Shown here: positions 32,888 to 41,881 of the stretch, piece after piece
Layout of the letters: each line of letters starts with the position of its first letter
Numbering within the stretch: the stretch's first letter is position 1
Assembly (NCBI GenBank): GCA_964413935.1
Contig: CAYPTY010000010.1
Location: 1-64,000, forward strand
Direction of reading: 5' to 3'
Length of the DNA: 64,000 nt
Source of the DNA: CAYPTY01 sp964413935
GTDB taxonomy: Bacteria; Bacteroidota; Rhodothermia; Balneolales; Balneolaceae
Notes under the pieces: generated by a model
What the model was told of the DNA's origin: nothing
Seen by the model: only the letters and a program-made list of their open reading frames with translations
Database searches by the model: none
Program-made: the position numbers and the translations under genes

Positions 32888-34093
32888 TTAAGCCAGCACC
32901 TCAGAAACCGCTTCAGCCGCTTCTTTCAGCAGTACAGCCGAGATCACATTCAGGCCACTCTCATCGATGATGACTTTAGCTTCTTCTGCGTTGGTACCCT
33001 GAAGACGTACAATGATCGGCACATTCTCCACCTTTGCTGCGATTTCAGGATCTTTAACCGCTTCAATAACCCCATTCGCCACGCGGTCGCAGCGTACAAT
33101 TCCGCCGAAAATATTAATCAGGATGGCCTTCACATTTTTGTCTTCCAAGATAATGCGGAAGCCATTCTTTACCGTCTCAACATTGGCTCCACCTCCCACA
33201 TCCAGGAAGTTGGCTGGCTCACCACCGGATAGCTTGATAATGTCCATGGTGGCCATGGCAAGGCCCGCTCCGTTCACCATACAGCCTACATTACCATCCA
33301 GCTTGATGTAGTTCAGGTTATATTTCTGGGCTTCCAGTTCAGCCGGATTTTCCTCGGCCTCATCCTTCAGCTCCACAATATCCGGATGGCGGTACAGCGC
33401 GTTGTCATCGAAGGTTACTTTGGCATCCAGCGCCATGATGTCATGGTCTTTGGTGAGGATTAGTGGGTTGATTTCAACCAGGGATGCATCCGTTTTGTCA
33501 TAAGCTTTGTACAACGCCATGATGAATTTCACGGCTTTTTTGAGGGCATCACCTTCCAGTCCGAGAGAGAAAGCAAGCCGGCGCGCCTGATTGGGGAGCA
33601 GGTCCATGCCCGGCTCAACCCATTCCTTGATAATCTTTTCCGGAGTTTCTTCCGCAACCTGCTCAATCTCAACACCGCCTTCGGTTGAAACCATGATCAC
33701 GTTTTTGGAAACGGCACGGTCGAGCAGAATCCCCAGATAAAATTCTTTTTCGATGTCGACCCCATCGGTAACATAAATGGTCTGTACCAGCTGACCTTCT
33801 TCACCGGTCTGAATGGTAACCAGAACATCACCCAGCAGGGATTCAGCCGCTTCTCTGACTTCCTCGATGGTTTTGCAGAGAATAACGCCCTTCGCGTTGT
33901 TCTTTTTGGTTCTCCCTTTTCCACGTCCGCCGGCATGAATCTGTGCCTTCACAACAAACAGATCACCGCTATTTGCTTTGATCTTTTCAGCCGCTTCAAC
34001 AGCATCTTCAACGGTTTGAACAGCAACCCCGTCAGGAACAACTACACCGTGTTGTTTCAGAATTTCTTTGGCTTGATACTCGTGGATTTTCAT
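32888..34093 (-). CDS. sucC: Succinyl-CoA synthetase subunit beta
   Basis: 401 residues, slightly longer than the roughly 388 of E. coli SucC. ATP-grasp landmarks are visible: MKIHEYQAKEIL at the start, VVKAQIHAGGRGKG near 47-60, and the succinate/CoA-binding section NYIKLDGNVGCMVNGAGLAM near 255. NIFGGIVRCD near 335 lies close to the phosphohistidine site. It makes ATP or GTP from succinyl-CoA in the TCA cycle. The sucD gene is not adjacent. It converges on bshA, with only 3 bases between stops. Confidence 0.95.
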   Translation of the reverse strand: MKIHEYQAKEILKQHGVVVPDGVAVQTVEDAVEAAEKIKANSGDLFVVKAQIHAGGRGKGRTKKNNAKGVILCKTIEEVREAAESLLGDVLVTIQTGEEGQLVQTIYVTDGVDIEKEFYLGILLDRAVSKNVIMVSTEGGVEIEQVAEETPEKIIKEWVEPGMDLLPNQARRLAFSLGLEGDALKKAVKFIMALYKAYDKTDASLVEINPLILTKDHDIMALDAKVTFDDNALYRHPDIVELKDEAEENPAELEAQKYNLNYIKLDGNVGCMVNGAGLAMATMDIIKLSGGEPANFLDVGGGANVETVKNGFRIILEDKNVKAILINIFGGIVRCDRVANGVIEAVKDPEIAAKVENVPIIVRLQGTNAEEAKVIIDESGLNVISAVLLKEAAEAVSEVLA

Positions 34094-34165
34094 GGAAATA
34101 GTGATTCGGTTGGCGGTAATTTTAGGGGCGGAATAATACCGAGATTGGAGGCGAAAAGAAAGGAT

Positions 34166-34723
34166 TCAGCCGGTTGCGATTACACTTTTTATAATCTGAT
34201 GCAGACTGTCATAGATTCCGATCTCTTTCTCCTTCAGCCAGTTTTTATCCTGGCTGTCCTCAAAACGGGATCGCACAAAATAAGCCTGCATCCCGAGTTC
34301 GAGAGCCGGAGTCAGATCCGTTATTTTATCCCCCGCCATGTGGGAGCTGCTTAAGTCGATATTAAAACGATCGGCCGCCTTGCGGAACATACCGGTTCCC
34401 GGTTTACGATCGCGGGGATCGTATGCCTGTTCGATATCAAATCTGGGATGATGCGGCGCCACATAAAAAGCATCAATCCGGGCATGATGTTCGGCAAGCT
34501 GCTCATTCACCCAGTGGTGAAGCTGCTCGACCTGCTGCAGGGTGAAATGTCCGCGTGCGATACCGGATTGATTGGTGACGACAATCACTTTAAAGCCCTG
34601 CTCATTCAGGATGCGGATGGCTTCGGGTGCACCCTTGCAAAAGGTCCATTCAGAAGGCTTGTGCACGAAGTCATAGTCCACATTGATGGTGCCATCACGA
34701 TCCAGGAAAAAGGCTTTGTTCAC
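34166..34723 (-). CDS. gmhB: HAD phosphatase, GmhB-type, without the zinc cysteines
   Basis: 185 residues from GTG 34723 (VNKAFFLDRDGTINV); a longer frame from TTG 34777 adds 18 residues with no family support. The HAD motifs are clear: FLDRDGT near 5-11, VVTNQSGIARG near 50, and GDKITDL near 130. E. coli GmhB removes the 7-phosphate from heptose bisphosphate and binds zinc through a CPHHP...CDCRKP region. Here it reads VAPHHP...YDPRDRKPG (about 92-113), so the three cysteines are absent while the overall spacing is kept. A non-zinc or different sugar-phosphate specificity is likely. Confidence 0.85.
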   Translation of the reverse strand: MNKAFFLDRDGTINVDYDFVHKPSEWTFCKGAPEAIRILNEQGFKVIVVTNQSGIARGHFTLQQVEQLHHWVNEQLAEHHARIDAFYVAPHHPRFDIEQAYDPRDRKPGTGMFRKAADRFNIDLSSSHMAGDKITDLTPALELGMQAYFVRSRFEDSQDKNWLKEKEIGIYDSLHQIIKSVIATG

Positions 34724-34871
34724 GAATAATTGAATTTTGAGATGTCTGGGCTTAAAACGGAGCAGGAAGGTAGGCAACCGCTAAGAAATCTGCCAAAAGC
34801 AGCTTGTGGTTACCGGTTGTTATACATTGTGGCAAGCTGTAAATTCTTAATCTAAAAAAAAGGGACACTCT

Positions 34872-35420
34872 TTGGATAAAGCCAGGATCTTATCGGCTGA
34901 GCAACTGCATCGCGTGTACAAACGCTTCGCCCATCAATTTATAGAGTCATTTGAGGATCCCTCCAGTATTGCCGTCATCGGAATGCAGACCCGTGGCGTG
35001 TACATGGCCAGGCGCATTGTGCAGGAAACGGAAAACCTCTTCGGACTCAAACTGGATTTCGGGGTGCTGGATGTGACCTTTTACCGGGACGATTTCCGAA
35101 CAAAAGGAAAAATGCCGGAAGTGAAAGTCACTGAAATTCCTTTCGACCTGGACGGTCGCGATATCATCCTTGTGGATGATGTACTCTACACGGGGCGAAC
35201 CATCCGTTCCGCCATGGATGCGCTGATTTCCTACGGTCGTCCCAATAGCATTCGCTTCTGCTGCATGGTTGACCGCGGACACCGGGAACTGCCCATTACC
35301 GCTGATTATGTTGGCATCGAAATACCCACCCACAGCAGCGAAGAGGTTCGGGTGCTGGTGAAGGAGCTGGACGACGAAGACGCCGTTTTGGTAATTGAAG
35401 GCAAGGAGGATGAAGCATGA
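34872..35420 (+). CDS. pyrR: Bifunctional pyr regulatory protein / uracil phosphoribosyltransferase
   Basis: 182 residues, TTG start at 34872 with AAGGGAC upstream. A phosphoribosyltransferase fold with the PRPP loop IILVDDVLYTGRT near 96-108 and the preceding GVLDVTFYRDDF near 67-78 is typical of PyrR. PyrR controls pyrimidine genes by binding attenuator RNA and can act as a uracil phosphoribosyltransferase. pyrB follows with an ATGA overlap. I looked for a PyrR-binding attenuator in the short leader and found no convincing anti-terminator/terminator set. Confidence 0.92.
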   Translation: MDKARILSAEQLHRVYKRFAHQFIESFEDPSSIAVIGMQTRGVYMARRIVQETENLFGLKLDFGVLDVTFYRDDFRTKGKMPEVKVTEIPFDLDGRDIILVDDVLYTGRTIRSAMDALISYGRPNSIRFCCMVDRGHRELPITADYVGIEIPTHSSEEVRVLVKELDDEDAVLVIEGKEDEA

Positions 35421-36367
35421 TTACACTGCCTGAGGATTATACCTTCGAACATAAACACCTGCTGGGTTTATATGACTACTCAGCAGAAGACATTCTTTAT
35501 GTGCTGGAGCAGGCCAAGCAGTTCAGGGAGATTCTGGACCGGCCGGTACCCAAAGTGCCCACCCTTCGCGACAAAACCATTGTAAACCTTTTCTACGAAA
35601 ACTCCACCCGTACACGCCTTTCCTTTGAACTGGCCCAGAAGCGGATGGGAGCGGATGTGGTCAATTTCTCCGCCGGAACTTCCAGCACCAAAAAGGGGGA
35701 GTCGCTAAAAGACACCATTCAGAATATCTCCTCCATGAAAATCGACATGGTGGTGGTGAGGCACAGCTCGCCGGGAGTACCACACTTCCTCACTCGTTGT
35801 GTGGATGCCGCCATTCTGAATGCAGGCGATGGAGCCCATGAGCACCCCACTCAGGCTTTACTGGATCTGTTTACCATGCGCAAGAAGTATCCGGATCTGA
35901 CGGGCAAGAATATTTCCATACTGGGCGACATCACCTACAGCCGGGTGGTGCGTTCAAACATCATCGGACTGAAAAAACTGGGGGCCAATGTCACCATTTG
36001 CGGTCCCAAAACGCTGATGCCTCGCTTTGTGGACGACCTGGGTGCCAATGTATCCTACAACCTGGAAGAAACCCTGGCCTGGTCTGATATCGTGATGGCG
36101 CTGCGTATTCAGCTTGAGCGACAGGGTAAGGCAACCGAACTTTTCCCATCCATTCGGGAGTATCATGAGCTTTTTGGAATCAAGCAGCATCACCTGGAAA
36201 AATATCCGGACTTCATCATCATGCATCCCGGTCCCATTAACCGGGGAGTTGAAATGGAAAGTGAAGTGGCCGACAGCGAACGTGCGGTGATTCTGGATCA
36301 GGTAACCAACGGTGTGGCTGTCCGGATGGCATGTCTGTATCTCTTAAGTGGCGGGGTACGCGTTTAG
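35417..36367 (+). CDS. pyrB: Aspartate carbamoyltransferase catalytic subunit
   Basis: 316 residues. It joins carbamoyl phosphate and aspartate, the committed step of pyrimidine synthesis. Substrate motifs are clear: FYENSTRTRLSFE near 55-68 (phosphate-binding STRT), GESLKDT near 94, and HEHPTQALLD near 141. It overlaps pyrR by ATGA. No pyrI regulatory gene is visible. The next gene, a methyltransferase, begins directly after its stop (TAG then ATG), so they probably share a transcript. Confidence 0.96.
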   Translation: MITLPEDYTFEHKHLLGLYDYSAEDILYVLEQAKQFREILDRPVPKVPTLRDKTIVNLFYENSTRTRLSFELAQKRMGADVVNFSAGTSSTKKGESLKDTIQNISSMKIDMVVVRHSSPGVPHFLTRCVDAAILNAGDGAHEHPTQALLDLFTMRKKYPDLTGKNISILGDITYSRVVRSNIIGLKKLGANVTICGPKTLMPRFVDDLGANVSYNLEETLAWSDIVMALRIQLERQGKATELFPSIREYHELFGIKQHHLEKYPDFIIMHPGPINRGVEMESEVADSERAVILDQVTNGVAVRMACLYLLSGGVRV

Positions 36368-37099
36368 ATGAGCGATACGCAGGACAGACTGATCCGTGAA
36401 AAGGAGTTTCACAACGAAACCTTCGCCGGCGATACCCGGAAGGCCGCAAAGAAATACTATAAATCGGCCAGCCTCAGCAAGGATTATTACCATCGTCTGC
36501 TCGAAGAAGGCATCGAAGGAAAAAAAGTACTTGAGTATGGATGCGGACCAGGAAGTGCTGCATTCCGCCTGGCTGAACTTGGCGGGGAAGTTCATGGCAT
36601 TGATATCTCCGATGTAGCCATAAAACAATCCCAGGAGCAGGCTGCGGAAATGAACCTGAACCTTGATTTTCAGGTGATGGATGCCGAAAACCTGAAATTT
36701 GAAGACCAGAGCTTTGACCTGATTTGCGGCAGCGGCATCCTGCACCATCTGGATCTGAAACGTTCATACAGTGAAATTCGTCGCTGTCTGAAGCCCGGCG
36801 GACGAGCCGTGTTATTCGAGCCGCTGGGGCACAATCCAGTGATCAACATATACCGCAACCTCACCCTGAAAATGCGCACAGATGATGAGCATCCTCTCCT
36901 GCTGAAAGACCTGAAGCTGGCCGAAGAATATTTTGGGGAAGTGGAAGCCAGATATTTCAATCTGACGGCTACAGCAGCCACCTTTTTACCCCCGCTTGCC
37001 GGTGCCCTGCATGCCATCGACCGTGCAGTCTTCAAAATGCTGCCTTATTTCAGGAGACATGCCTGGATTGTGGTTTTGACTTTTTCAGAATCGAAATAA
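36368..37099 (+). CDS. Class I SAM-dependent methyltransferase
   Basis: 243 residues. The SAM pocket begins with VLEYGCGPGSAAFRLA near residue 56 (canonical GxGxG-type), followed by GIDISDVAIKQS near 80 and CGSGILHHLDL near 119. Such proteins methylate lipids, sugars or small molecules. This one heads the polysaccharide region and is joined to pyrB with no gap, so its position may be due to shared expression. Substrate unknown. Glycosyltransferases follow immediately, so a sugar or lipid-sugar substrate is plausible. Confidence 0.85.
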   Translation: MSDTQDRLIREKEFHNETFAGDTRKAAKKYYKSASLSKDYYHRLLEEGIEGKKVLEYGCGPGSAAFRLAELGGEVHGIDISDVAIKQSQEQAAEMNLNLDFQVMDAENLKFEDQSFDLICGSGILHHLDLKRSYSEIRRCLKPGGRAVLFEPLGHNPVINIYRNLTLKMRTDDEHPLLLKDLKLAEEYFGEVEARYFNLTATAATFLPPLAGALHAIDRAVFKMLPYFRRHAWIVVLTFSESK

Positions 37100-37109
37100 A
37101 TCGGGTTCA

Positions 37110-38219
37110 TTGAACAAAAAAATTGTCCATCTCACCACCGTTCATTCCTGGCAGGATCCCAGAATTTTCCTGAAGCAATGCCGGAGTCTGTCTGATGCCG
37201 GCTTCTATGTACACCTGATCAGCCGTGACGGAATGGATGAAGTAAAAGATGGAGTGATGGTGCACAAGCTGAAAAAGACCTATGGCAGTAGGATTGGCAG
37301 AATGCTGCTGGGCACCGCATCGGCCTGGAAACAGGCTATGGAGCTTAAGCCGGATATCATTCATTTTCACGACCCTGAGTTGATTCCCGGCTCATTCAGA
37401 GCAAAAAAGGCCGGCATTCAGGTTATTTACGATATCCACGAAGATTATACCACCTCCATTAGTGGACGAAAGTACATTCCTTCGATCGTGAGCGGTGCCG
37501 TGAAATCCCTGATCCGCTATTATGAGGACAAAGCCCATCGCGAACTGCATACCATCATAGCAGAAGATTACTATGCTGAGCGATTCCCGGATGCGGTACC
37601 CATCCGGAATTATCCCGTTCTGGAAAATATGGGTGATTCACTGCCTGAGCACAAAAATCAGCCGGATAAAATCCTCTATACCGGTACCCTTGACTTTCCC
37701 CGGGGTGCCCTTTTAATGGCTGAGCTTCACCAGAAGCTGGATGGGATCGGGGTCAGAATGGTGGGAAGATGCTCATCAGATATGTATGCCGCGATTCATG
37801 AAATACTTGGAGAAGAAACCTCTACCGTAGTGCCACACGGGATAACCGATTATGTACCCTTTGAGGAAATTGTGAAAGCTTATCAAAGCGGGGAGTATTT
37901 TGCAGGATTGGCGCTCTTTCCCAGATCAGATCACTTTGCAAGAAAGCGGCTGACCAAATTTTATGAATACATGTACTTCGGCCTGCCAGTGCTCTGCTCG
38001 GATTATCCGGAATGGAAGGATTTCATTGAGGGAAATGAGGCCGGTTACACCTGCAATCCGGATGATCTTTCGGAGGCTTCATCCGTTGTTGAAAAAATCA
38101 GGGAGGAGTGGGAGAGCATTTGGCAGCAGAGAAGGCCAAAAATGAGAGGCCTGATTCAGCAAAAGTACAGCTGGGAGGCGGAGGCTAGAAGGTTGATAGA
38201 GTTTTATCAATCTATTTGA
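37110..38219 (+). CDS. Glycosyltransferase, GT4-like
   Basis: 369 residues, TTG start at 37110. The N-terminal half has KIVHLTTVHSWQDPRIFLK and the C-terminal half ends with FYEYMYFGLPVLCSDYPEW, a GT4-type donor-site stretch. The C terminus overlaps the opposite-strand glycosyltransferase by 8 bases. It is probably an inner-membrane-associated cytosolic enzyme that adds a sugar to a lipid-linked repeat unit. The donor and acceptor are not predictable here. Confidence 0.85.
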   Translation: MNKKIVHLTTVHSWQDPRIFLKQCRSLSDAGFYVHLISRDGMDEVKDGVMVHKLKKTYGSRIGRMLLGTASAWKQAMELKPDIIHFHDPELIPGSFRAKKAGIQVIYDIHEDYTTSISGRKYIPSIVSGAVKSLIRYYEDKAHRELHTIIAEDYYAERFPDAVPIRNYPVLENMGDSLPEHKNQPDKILYTGTLDFPRGALLMAELHQKLDGIGVRMVGRCSSDMYAAIHEILGEETSTVVPHGITDYVPFEEIVKAYQSGEYFAGLALFPRSDHFARKRLTKFYEYMYFGLPVLCSDYPEWKDFIEGNEAGYTCNPDDLSEASSVVEKIREEWESIWQQRRPKMRGLIQQKYSWEAEARRLIEFYQSI

Positions 38220-39369
38220 CGGCTTCTTTGTACAATTCATCATAGGTTTTTATGAACCGATCTATACCAAATCGCTTCAAGATATCCTGTCTCATATGAT
38301 CAGCACTGAATTGTTGTAGCTTTTCAAGTGCCTGATGGATAGCAACAGATAGTTCCAGGGGATCATCAGGTTGTACTAGAAAACCGATTTTATCATGTAT
38401 GATTTCCGATGGTCCGCCGCTATGAGTGGATACAACCGGTAAACCTGTTGCAGCTGCCTCCAAAATGGATATCCCAAAAGGTTCATTCCTTGATGGAAGT
38501 ACAAACAAATCCGCTGCATAATAATAATTCAAAAGTTCTCTCTGACCTTTGGGTCCATGCAGGTGAACATTATGAAGGTTTTTCTGCATAATCGAACTTC
38601 TTACGGATTTCTCATATGCATTATCAGGCAAACGACCAACGATGTGAAATTCAAGATCGGATGAATTAAAATTCCTCGAAATGGCATCAATCAGTACATC
38701 AATTCCCTTTTTATGCCGCATGTTGGCCACAGTCAGAATATGAGTTTTCTGCTTGTCGAATTTAAGTGCATCCCGGGCTTGGGACTTCTCACTGTTTGAT
38801 GGTAATTGAAAATGTTCTTCTCTGAAATAATTATGAACCGGAATAACTCTGTCTTTGATTTCAGGAAATTCGGCAGAAATATCGTCGCCCAGTAATTTGC
38901 CAACTGGTATAATAAATTTTGTGCTGCTGAATGATTGCATTAGGTTTTGGCGAAGATCTTTTCTTTTAATGGAACTATAAAAATCATCTCCGTGAATGGT
39001 AATTACACTCGGTTTATTCACTGTGGAAAGCCAGTGTGCAAGTAAACCGGATGGATAACAAAATTGAAGATGGAATAAATCAGTTTCAGGGTTCAGACTT
39101 TTTTTAATGTTACTTATCAGGTTACGCATGGTGATATCCGAAAAAGCTTTTTGGGGGATAGACAGATAGCGTAATCTTTGAATATTAGTATCATTTACAG
39201 GCTGTCTGTTGTTCTTCCATTTTTTGCTTAGAGGAATAGCGTAGGGACTCAGGAATTGAACACAGACATCGTGCTTCTTCCTCATGGCATCAACATGATC
39301 TCTCACAAATGTACCGTTAAAGGGGAAAAGAGGGGTTGGAAAGGTATGTGTAAGAACATCAACTCTCAT
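38212..39369 (-). CDS. Glycosyltransferase family 4
   Basis: 385 residues. Donor-site motif SRNEPFGISILEAAATGLPVV, here in part, near 292-310 carries the E-x7-E residues of GT4, and HTFPTPLFPFNGTFVRDH opens the N-terminal acceptor domain. Base composition is noticeably A+T-rich from here to about 41870. It overlaps the convergent neighbour by 8 bases and the flippase gene by 11 bases, so the two minus-strand genes are coupled. Confidence 0.88.
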   Translation of the reverse strand: MRVDVLTHTFPTPLFPFNGTFVRDHVDAMRKKHDVCVQFLSPYAIPLSKKWKNNRQPVNDTNIQRLRYLSIPQKAFSDITMRNLISNIKKSLNPETDLFHLQFCYPSGLLAHWLSTVNKPSVITIHGDDFYSSIKRKDLRQNLMQSFSSTKFIIPVGKLLGDDISAEFPEIKDRVIPVHNYFREEHFQLPSNSEKSQARDALKFDKQKTHILTVANMRHKKGIDVLIDAISRNFNSSDLEFHIVGRLPDNAYEKSVRSSIMQKNLHNVHLHGPKGQRELLNYYYAADLFVLPSRNEPFGISILEAAATGLPVVSTHSGGPSEIIHDKIGFLVQPDDPLELSVAIHQALEKLQQFSADHMRQDILKRFGIDRFIKTYDELYKEAVK

Positions 39370-40615
39370 GCTTCAGCTTGTGATGATGATGAAAGAAACG
39401 AAGCATAATCAGATTAAATGTAAGAATGCTTATTGAGCGCAGAATCACCATAAGTATGATTGCTGTGTAGAAACTATCGGTTTTATAGCCGACACCAAAT
39501 GCTATCAAAATAAAAACAAAATTTATGGCTGAGAAAATAAGCGGTATTCTCACCTGATCTACTAAAAAAAGCAGCCTTCCGGTTGAAGCATTTATCAAAT
39601 TTAAAACTATCAGTGGGGTAAGGATCTTAGCTATTCTGCCACTTTCCACCCATTCTGATCCGAAAACCCATAAAAAAATAGGCTCGCCGGCAATATATAT
39701 AATCAAAGCCGGGATAATGGAAATCAAAAATAAGACTGACCAGTTCTTTAGAATAAAACGGGTGACTTTCTTACCGCTGTTTAAGCGATCAGAAACTTCT
39801 TTATAAAGAACTTGTTCAAGAGAATTTGCAATAACTGAAACGGGTAATGCCAGTACCCGAAAACTGAGTGAATAAAAACCGAGAATCACCTGATCAAATA
39901 TAATCGAGATTAAAAGTACAGGCGCTTCTATGGACCCTCTGCTGAGAATGTGGGATTGAGTAATTCCTGCAGCCAAACTTCTGTTCAGGAAGAAAACACC
40001 CTTTACTCTTTCCCACTGTGATTTTATTGAACGAATACTGAATTCATTCCGGATTTTGGCTAAATATAAGATCACATTTACAATTCGCCCTATTGCAAGT
40101 CCAAGGATCAAGCCCCCAGATTTTGAAATAAACTTAAAAGCAACTTGCAATCCATTGACCCATATCGCCTGACCTACTTTATTTCGGGAAATGGATCCAA
40201 ATTTCTTAAAGTGGGTGAAGTACAGGTTGAGACTCAGAAATAGTGAGGTAGCCAGAGAGGTAAGTGGCAACAGGTAGAAAATAGCATTGAATTCTACCCA
40301 AATATCAACAAGTACAATGAGTAGAAAAGAGAGTAAAAAGCTTGAGGTTGATAGAAAAAGGGACAATAAAAAAAGGGCTTTGCTGTCCTCTTCCGCTTGT
40401 TGTTTTGGTATGAGGTAGTCAAAGCCGAAAGCACTTATAAAACCAATAAAGGTTGAAAGAGAAAAGAATAAAGAGAATTCACCATAAGACTCTGCACTAT
40501 ATAAACGAGTGATGATGAGCGTGGCACCGATGTTAATGACTTGGGCAGTAACAGTACCCGTTAGCATCCTGCCAAAATTCTTTATCAGAGCCGATTTGAA
40601 AACAGAGCGAATCAA
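39359..40615 (-). CDS. Oligosaccharide flippase (Wzx-like)
   Basis: 418 residues, mostly hydrophobic, with about 12 membrane segments and short polar loops in the style of the MATE/MOP-type polysaccharide flippases. The start resembles FGRMLTGTVTAQVINIGATL, partly quoted, the usual opening of these proteins. It would move lipid-linked repeat units across the inner membrane. The gene is A+T-rich and overlaps the downstream glycosyltransferase. The divergent neighbour is the Wzz-like gene, 90 bases away. Confidence 0.85.
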   Translation of the reverse strand: MIRSVFKSALIKNFGRMLTGTVTAQVINIGATLIITRLYSAESYGEFSLFFSLSTFIGFISAFGFDYLIPKQQAEEDSKALFLLSLFLSTSSFLLSFLLIVLVDIWVEFNAIFYLLPLTSLATSLFLSLNLYFTHFKKFGSISRNKVGQAIWVNGLQVAFKFISKSGGLILGLAIGRIVNVILYLAKIRNEFSIRSIKSQWERVKGVFFLNRSLAAGITQSHILSRGSIEAPVLLISIIFDQVILGFYSLSFRVLALPVSVIANSLEQVLYKEVSDRLNSGKKVTRFILKNWSVLFLISIIPALIIYIAGEPIFLWVFGSEWVESGRIAKILTPLIVLNLINASTGRLLFLVDQVRIPLIFSAINFVFILIAFGVGYKTDSFYTAIILMVILRSISILTFNLIMLRFFHHHHKLKHES

Positions 40616-40705
40616 ACCCGGGATGCGCCTTTAAGTAAATTATTAACTATTTTTACCTGCTTTGGGACTTTCATATCTGTCCGAAAAACTACACAAAATG
40701 CAGCG

Positions 40706-41872
40706 ATGAATTTATTGGATATCATTCTAAAGTTAGTCAACTACAAGCGCCTGATAATAACCATAGTTTTTGTATTTACTCTGGTTTCACTTATCGTTAG
40801 TCTCTTACTGCCTAAATATTATAAGTCTGATGCCAAATTTATTCAGGTAACAGATCAGCAGAGCGGTTTTGGTGGTTTGATCAACAGCCTTATTCCTGTA
40901 CCTGTGAGTAATAACAAAATTGGGGCTGAGCGGGCATTGATTATTCTAACTTCCAGGGAGTTACAGGATAAAGTAATTGAGCGATTTAATCTGGGAGAGG
41001 TCTACGATAAGGAGATTCAGGAGTTCATTCGTGAAGAACTCACTAACAATACAATGGTTGAAGAGGTGAGGGAAGGTGGACTGGGTTTTAACCCGTTGAT
41101 TGCAGTTCAAATATCATTCTGGGATAAAGAACCAATGAGGGCTAAGCAGGTAGTTCAATATTATGTTGAGTTACTAGATTCAACCTTGGTTGAGCTGAAC
41201 TACGATATAAATCTTCAAAGTTTTGAGTTAATTCAAGAAGAGTATCAAGCCAATTTGAGGGATATGGCTGAAGCGGAGCAAGCGTTGAATGCTTTCCAAA
41301 ATGAATACGGAGTTATTGAAGTTACTGTGCAATCAAGGGTATTAATACAAGCAATTGCTGAATTGAAAAGCAAGATCGTGGAACTGGATTTGCAAATTAA
41401 TGCTATTAGGGAATTGGTATCAAACACTGCAGAATTAGACAACTTATTGGTCTTGAGAGAAAGCTATCAAAAAGAGTATGATAAGCTTATCAAACAGTCG
41501 GATGAGGAACTGAAAGCAAGTTCAGACGGAGTTTACAGTTTGAAAGATTTTCCTGACATCATCCTAGAGTACGGTAGACTATTGCGTGAGGTAGAAGTAC
41601 AAAACGCAATTTATGAGCGTTTGTACCCTCAATATAGGCAACAGCAAATGTTTCTTCGCGACAGAGAGTCTGGTATTAGTGTTATTGATCGTCCTAATCT
41701 CCCCACCTATAAAGATAAACCTAAACGGGCATTCATCGTGATTGCAGGTTTTCTGTTGGGCATCTTTGTTGCACTATTTACTGTATATACCAAAGAACTT
41801 TACCGTGAAGAAGAAATTTTTGAGGGTGAAAATCGTCTGGCTGCCATACGTGAGAACCTCACTAAATGGTAA
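40706..41872 (+). CDS. Wzz-type polysaccharide chain-length / co-polymerase protein
   Basis: 388 residues. Two membrane helices, at about 16-36 and 345-367, flank a large coiled-coil periplasmic region (about 45-340), the classic Wzz topology. The cytosolic tail is short and carries no tyrosine-kinase domain, so no Wzc-type kinase activity is expected. It controls chain length of the surface polysaccharide. The polymerase/ligase gene follows after 9 bases. Confidence 0.88.
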   Translation: MNLLDIILKLVNYKRLIITIVFVFTLVSLIVSLLLPKYYKSDAKFIQVTDQQSGFGGLINSLIPVPVSNNKIGAERALIILTSRELQDKVIERFNLGEVYDKEIQEFIREELTNNTMVEEVREGGLGFNPLIAVQISFWDKEPMRAKQVVQYYVELLDSTLVELNYDINLQSFELIQEEYQANLRDMAEAEQALNAFQNEYGVIEVTVQSRVLIQAIAELKSKIVELDLQINAIRELVSNTAELDNLLVLRESYQKEYDKLIKQSDEELKASSDGVYSLKDFPDIILEYGRLLREVEVQNAIYERLYPQYRQQQMFLRDRESGISVIDRPNLPTYKDKPKRAFIVIAGFLLGIFVALFTVYTKELYREEEIFEGENRLAAIRENLTKW

Positions 41873-41881
41873 GTCACTCAG

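Noticed and set aside
34778..34871. PyrR-type attenuator in the pyrR leader.
   Set aside because: The gap is about 94 bases and I saw no convincing terminator/anti-terminator pair or binding loop.
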